From Bugula neritina (taxonomy: Eukaryota > Bryozoa > Gymnolaemata > Cheilostomatida > Bugulidae), in assembly GCA_964035545.1 (NCBI GenBank), contig OZ037769.1:6879429-6943428 (forward strand): DNA of 64,000 bases, read 5' to 3'. The notes beneath the pieces were generated by a model that was not told the origin of the DNA, did no database searches, and worked only from the letters and a program-made list of their open reading frames with translations. The position numbers and the translations under genes are program-made. Below, one piece after another: positions 61,142 through 64,000 of the stretch; positions within the stretch are counted from its first letter, which is position 1, and each line of letters starts with the position of its first letter.

Positions 61142-63886
61142 TCACCCATTAAACTGCACCACCACAAAGTAGTAAGTCACCATTACACTCAGCATCTGAA
61201 AGAATCAAATCCAAACTCTGTTAAAAAGATTTATACCGTAAAATGGGGTAACATTGGCCGTTTTGAGACATATTTTGGGTGTCATATGAAAGGATTACAA
61301 TATTCTTTAAAATTTTTGGATGCTAAATGAAGCTTATCAACATATGCACTAAATGAAAGAACCATTTGCAGTTTGGGACTGCTAGATCTCCTGTGGTATT
61401 AAAAAAAGTAGGTGGCCAAAGTTACCCTATTTTCGGGGTAACTTTGGCCGGTGTCGTTATTCTACATGTAGCTAAAGTTAGCAGCACTTGAAGCTTTTTT
61501 AGCCAGTTAGAAATTAAAGAACAACATTATTCAACTTCATTACTACAAAAAAAATTATTTTAGACAAAATGCAAGCTATAATAGTGTAATTATTGCATTG
61601 AAACCGCAGCTATTCGAGGTACATTGTTATTAAGTGTAAAAACTTTTGTATATGTATAAAAAATCATGTAATTTGCTGGCAACATTAAATAAATCACTGT
61701 ACAAGTTCAAATTCCATTGAATTTAATCTTAAATTCAAGTATGCCCTTTCAAACTATAGGCTGTGGCAGTTCTCTGTAGATTTTTTAAATAATGCGTAAT
61801 GTCTTCAGAATTAACTGTTGCCCATTCCGGTGCTATGTTTTGGCACAACCTGTGAGACAAGCTATTTTTATGTCTTGACATAAAACTGAGACTCCAGTGA
61901 TCTTGAGGGTAGTTGCTTTTGAAATGTTGCACTCTTCTCTCAAATTTGTCAAAATAGGTCTTGACTATTATTCGAAAGTCTGTTTTATCTAATGGAAAGC
62001 CCCATTGAGCCAGCTTTGTAGTAGGTATGGTCAACAATGGCTACCTCCTCTACTTGTGATAACACAGTTTGGCATCCAGGCTTCAGCTTGTGTCTTCACG
62101 CGGCTCTGTTTTGTAGTGTTCCTTTGGTAATATCATATTTCTAGCCACTTCTTGTCAAGACTTTCCAGCTGCCAATTCTTGTGAATAAAGCAAAACCAAT
62201 ATAATCTCCTCAGATATACCATATCTTGGAGATGTTACTTTTCTTTAATATTTTCTGAGTATAATTGTCTTGAAAAATACATTTTACAATGCATTGTCAA
62301 ATTCTTATATAAAAAAAAACATTAAACACAAAATTGCTGTCTGGGAACAAAAATGCATAATTCCCCATGTAATTATTTCATATTTCGGACTCTAAGTTGT
62401 TTCAAATATATAACTAAAGCATTGGGTATAGGTGAATCAAATGATTGTGCCTTTAGAGAGTAATGTACTATGTGTCTGAAGTAACAGAAAATTCGCAGCG
62501 CTGCCAGAAACCTACTTTGGAGTACCATTTAGCCATGGCCAAAGTTACCCCAAATTCGTCAAAAATTGTACACAGTGAATTCAAGACACATATTTTAATT
62601 TTAGATTTCAATTTATTTACCTAAATTACAAATATCCTGGTTAAATACTTACCAAAGTTCTTTAATACAAAAAAGAAAATGAGTCCAGCTTTTCTAATGC
62701 CTTCAAATAGATTAAAGTTGGACAGCGCTGAAAATCTTGTTGTCAAACAGGAAATTGAAAATGGCTGACAGCAAGAAGCAGCAAATAAGTATATCAATTA
62801 TTTTTCATGAATAGGATGCACCAATCTACAGTCAGTGCATATATACAATTAAAATATCTTTAGACTTCATAGATATAGCACCAGCTACATTTTAAACATT
62901 TTTTCCAAAGTGGCCAAAGTTACCTCAAGTGGCTAAAGTTACCCCATTTTACGGTAACTATGTGTAAATTTTAAAACTATTTTTCTGAATCAGTAGATGA
63001 TGGAAATAATATAATATGAAGTGATTACGCAAAAAACACAATTTGTTGCTTACTGTTAATCCAAACTCCTTGTTAATATCAAATATGCTGCTCATAGTTA
63101 TCTTGTCAGGGTTTCTAGTTTTGTAGATGAACAACTGAATCTAAAACATATGTTATTGCGCATCAACTAGCTACGGATTGGATTACATAACATTACCCTG
63201 AGCATAAGAAAATTCAGAATACTGACACCATGTAGCAAGTGTCATCATAGAATACTAATACCATGTAACAAGTGACATCATAGAATACTGACACCATGTA
63301 CTAGCAAGTGACATTATAGAACATTGTAGAACTAGTATTACAATATACTATTCAGCTATAAAAACCTGTCACGCAATCAAAACTTCCCACAGATAGTAAA
63401 ACAGAATTGAATGAAAATGCTAGCTGTATACTTGGAAAATCTTCTCTGGGAATAATTTTTTTGCTGACTAATTTTTAAATGTTGTTTTCACACATCAATT
63501 TTATTTATATTGCATTTTTGACACTGAGCAAGTAAGATTGGATAAACAAATTTTTAAAATAAAGTTATAAAACTTTTGCCCCAACTGAAGTTTGAACCCT
63601 CTAGCAGCTGAGCTACCATTACACCACAGGGGCTACTGGGTTAACGCAAAACTACAAAAGTCATTTGGAGTAATGGACATAAATTCAAAGTTAGATAATT
63701 CTCAGCTGCTGCTGCTCCTACTAGCAAAGTTTTCTGTCAATAAATCAGCGGTTTTCTCAATATCATGTGACAGGCCTTGATACACGACTGGAAATTGAGC
63801 CATTTATATACCTGGTGACTTTGTTTTACTGTCAGCTCCAGTTCATCATTCATGAGTTCCAACAGACATTCAAATGCTTCCCCTGA
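61142..63886 (-). CDS. Gustatory-receptor-like (GRL) 7TM protein, last three exons
   Basis: Exons 63886-63812, 63140-63054 and 61195-61142 are each a whole number of codons joined by phase-0 introns. They encode the last 71 residues of a protein whose 5' part lies beyond the right edge. The end reads SSIFDINKEFGLT followed by MLSVMVTYYFVVVQFNG-stop. This matches the C-terminal signature of insect gustatory receptors and their relatives: an F.I...(L)...T stretch and TYhhhhhQF in TM7. Phase-0 introns near the C-terminus are also typical of the family. GR-like genes occur in many invertebrates, often as ligand-gated channels of unknown ligand and not always chemosensory. A pogo-like transposon fills most of the last intron. 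Because only 71 residues are seen, the call rests on the motif and gene structure. Confidence 0.75.
61236..62954 (-). mobile_element. Decayed pogo-like DNA transposon with intact ends
   Basis: Terminal inverted repeats CCGTAAAATGGGGTAACATTGG (left) and its mirror (right, ACCCCATTTTACGG) bound 1,719 bp, with TA on both sides as expected for the Tc1/mariner-pogo group. Subterminal copies of GGCCAAAGTTACC recur at 61412, 62538 and 62913 in both orientations. A minus-strand frame at 62037-61735 encodes a segment (WGFPLDKTDFRIIVK and SLSHRLCQNI) like the CENP-B-type DNA-binding region of pogo/jerky transposases. The frame upstream is broken by stops and a shift, and no DDE catalytic part fits in the remaining 500 bp, so the element cannot move itself. 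Confidence 0.75.
61735..62037 (-). pseudogene. Pogo/jerky-like transposase fragment
   Basis: This fragment of about 100 residues matches in style the CENPB-type helix-turn-helix region of pogo-family transposases. Continuing homology-like reading upstream (a GCQTVLSQVEE segment near 62070-62100) lies in another frame, which points to a frameshift. Catalytic residues are absent, so it is a remnant. Confidence 0.65.
63559..63640 (-). repeat. tRNA-like SINE, family B copy 4
   Basis: On the minus strand it reads TAGCCCCTGTGGTGTAATGG, then a shortened arm, GGGTTCAAACTTC, TTGGGGCA and AAAAGTTTTA. The acceptor ends pair (GCCCC/GGGGC), but the middle is too short for a tRNA. It lies in an intron of the GR-like gene. 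Confidence 0.65.
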
Positions 63887-64000
63887 CTAAACATTGAAAC
63901 AAGTTACATAATTTAATGTTTAAAATGACGTTATACCATATATGGCAAAGTTGAGGTTTTCTTATCTCTATGTAGGTACTATAAACGCATTCTATTATAA

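Noticed and set aside
62913-62954. Regulatory repeat GGCCAAAGTTACC as a promoter motif
   Set aside because: It coincides with the transposon ends at 61236 and 62954, so it is terminal or subterminal element sequence.

Overview
The window is AT-rich animal nuclear DNA. Genes carry many short exons with GT-AG introns. Between them lie tRNA-derived SINEs, small inverted-repeat elements and many micro- and minisatellites. The gene set (aminergic receptors, a LASP homologue, a PMF1/Nnf1 homologue and a gustatory-receptor-like gene) fits an invertebrate, probably a bilaterian and perhaps a lophotrochozoan. No marker fixes the phylum. Nearly every coding exon is too short to stand out as a long open reading frame. 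I assembled the genes by reading exons between splice sites and checking that intron phase carries through.

Layout: (1) 1-7461 is intergenic, with a SINE, a 21-bp minisatellite and long AT tracts. (2) 7462-8769 (+) is an intronless aminergic GPCR. (3) 16166-10449 (-) is a seven-exon nucleoredoxin. (4) 33719-28628 (-) is a seven-exon aminergic GPCR with a large serine-rich third intracellular loop. Its last core exon leads into a further chain of about 17 same-strand exons down to 18593, rich in Arg-Arg-x-Ser motifs. Phases are continuous within this chain, and I read it as a giant cytoplasmic tail; one junction is ambiguous. (5) 36329-45051 (+) is a three-exon alpha1-adrenergic-like GPCR, head-to-head with (4). 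Its 7-kb first intron holds an antisense multi-exon gene of an uncharacterised, possibly mobile family, bracketed by inverted copies of a repeat of about 420 bp. (6) 48112-45651 (-) is a PMF1/Nnf1 kinetochore protein. (7) 48113-52253 is intergenic, with a large AGT-type repeat field. (8) 52254-60090 (+) is a LASP-type LIM-nebulin-SH3 protein in eleven exons. (9) 63886-61142 (-) holds the last three exons of a gustatory-receptor-like gene that runs off the right edge. A decayed pogo-like transposon with intact terminal repeats sits in its last intron.

The receptors form a local group of three class A amine-type GPCRs. All keep Asp3.32 and the W7.40/Y7.43 pair, but they differ in intron structure and in key pocket positions, so they are not recent tandem copies. 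The other genes look like unrelated neighbours.

The observations most worth following are the approximately 1,460-residue receptor model with a possible short isoform, the nested antisense gene between inverted repeats, the gustatory-receptor-like 3' end, and several unnamed non-autonomous element families. All identities come from motif recognition. No alignment, expression or database search was run.
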